Shown: in pieces, positions 63,992 through 64,000 of the stretch | Numbering within the stretch: position 1 is the first letter of the stretch | How the letters are laid out: each line of letters begins with the position of its first letter | DNA from: Alteromonas confluentis | GTDB taxonomy: Bacteria; Pseudomonadota; Gammaproteobacteria; Enterobacterales; Alteromonadaceae | Direction: 5' to 3' | Assembly (NCBI RefSeq): GCF_001757105.1 | Contig: NZ_MDHN01000040.1 | Location: 168,783-232,782 of the forward strand | Length of the DNA stretch: 64,000 nt | Program-made: the position numbers and the translations under genes | Notes under the pieces: generated by a model | The model's input: only the letters and a program-made list of their open reading frames with translations | Told to the model about the DNA's origin: nothing | The model's database searches: none

Positions 63992-64000
63992 CTGGCATTA
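63983..64000 (-). repeat. Right terminal inverted repeat of the IS element
   Basis: The inverted copy of the left end at 16 of 18 positions. It overlaps the transposase stop codon and the 3' arm of a 9-bp hairpin (GCCAGTCAG/CTGACTGGC). Confidence 0.85.

Larger units (their letters stand above)
62569..64000 (+). mobile_element. IS4-family insertion sequence
   Basis: Terminal inverted repeats bound the element: left TAATGCCGATCAGTTAAG (62569-62586) and right, read inward, TAATGCCAGTCAGTTAAG (63983-64000), matching at 16 of 18 positions. One transposase fills the interior. The length is about 1432 bp. The right end coincides with the window edge, so the target duplication (usually 8-12 bp in this family) cannot be checked. 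Flanking left sequence is the intergenic region after the 52-residue gene. Confidence 0.9.

Overview
The window is a stretch of gammaproteobacterial chromosome, most like Alteromonas or a near relative in the Alteromonadales. I infer this from housekeeping gene order, protein style (bifunctional PheA and TyrA, GlrK-QseG-GlrR, TonB receptor with Fur box, many GGDEF/EAL proteins) and moderate GC. No 16S gene is present, so the genus is inference.

Layout. 1-7.9 kb: the 3' end of a histidine kinase, tRNA-Ser(GGA), nadA, three tRNA-Lys(UUU) genes and the ybgC-tolQRAB-pal-cpoB envelope operon, in the order known from E. coli. 8-13 kb: a likely small RNA, then ruvB, ruvA, a palindromic repeat, ruvC, nudB and aspS (yebC is not between nudB and ruvC). 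13-24 kb: a DUF72 protein, the GlrR/QseG/GlrK sigma-54 two-component system, an EF-hand protein with its own sigma-54-type promoter, a GGDEF-EAL protein, a TerB-like protein, a partner-switching pair (REC-PP2C-ATPase plus STAS protein), yciH and a double receiver. 24-28 kb: aromatic amino acid genes, with an unannotated pheL leader peptide and attenuator before pheA, facing tyrA-aroF, which lies behind a perfect TyrR box.

28-33 kb: a sugar acetyltransferase, a Fur-controlled TonB receptor, and the rpsP-rimM-trmD-rplS operon. 33-50 kb: an accessory block between rpsP and ffh, two genes that are adjacent in E. coli. It holds a MHYT-domain kinase with two response regulators, an ABC exporter, an RND efflux pair, a TerB-like protein and a translationally coupled SMC/KITE/kleisin operon (a condensin-like complex without a recognisable JetD/MksG nuclease). 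50-57.5 kb: ffh, ypjD, corB, a tiny protein, sixA and an M16 metalloprotease. 57.6-64 kb: a 1503-residue propeller-PAS-GGDEF-EAL sensor, an unannotated 52-residue protein behind a second sigma-54-type promoter, and an IS4-family insertion sequence ending exactly at the window edge.

Two themes link the genes. Signalling is dense: at least four c-di-GMP-related or degenerate domains, three kinases and five receivers. Classical feedback circuits (Phe attenuation, TyrR, Fur, sigma-54) can be read directly from the DNA. The best candidates for poorly described biology are the SMC/KITE/kleisin operon, the partner switch beside a c-di-GMP enzyme, and the two sigma-54-linked small exported proteins.
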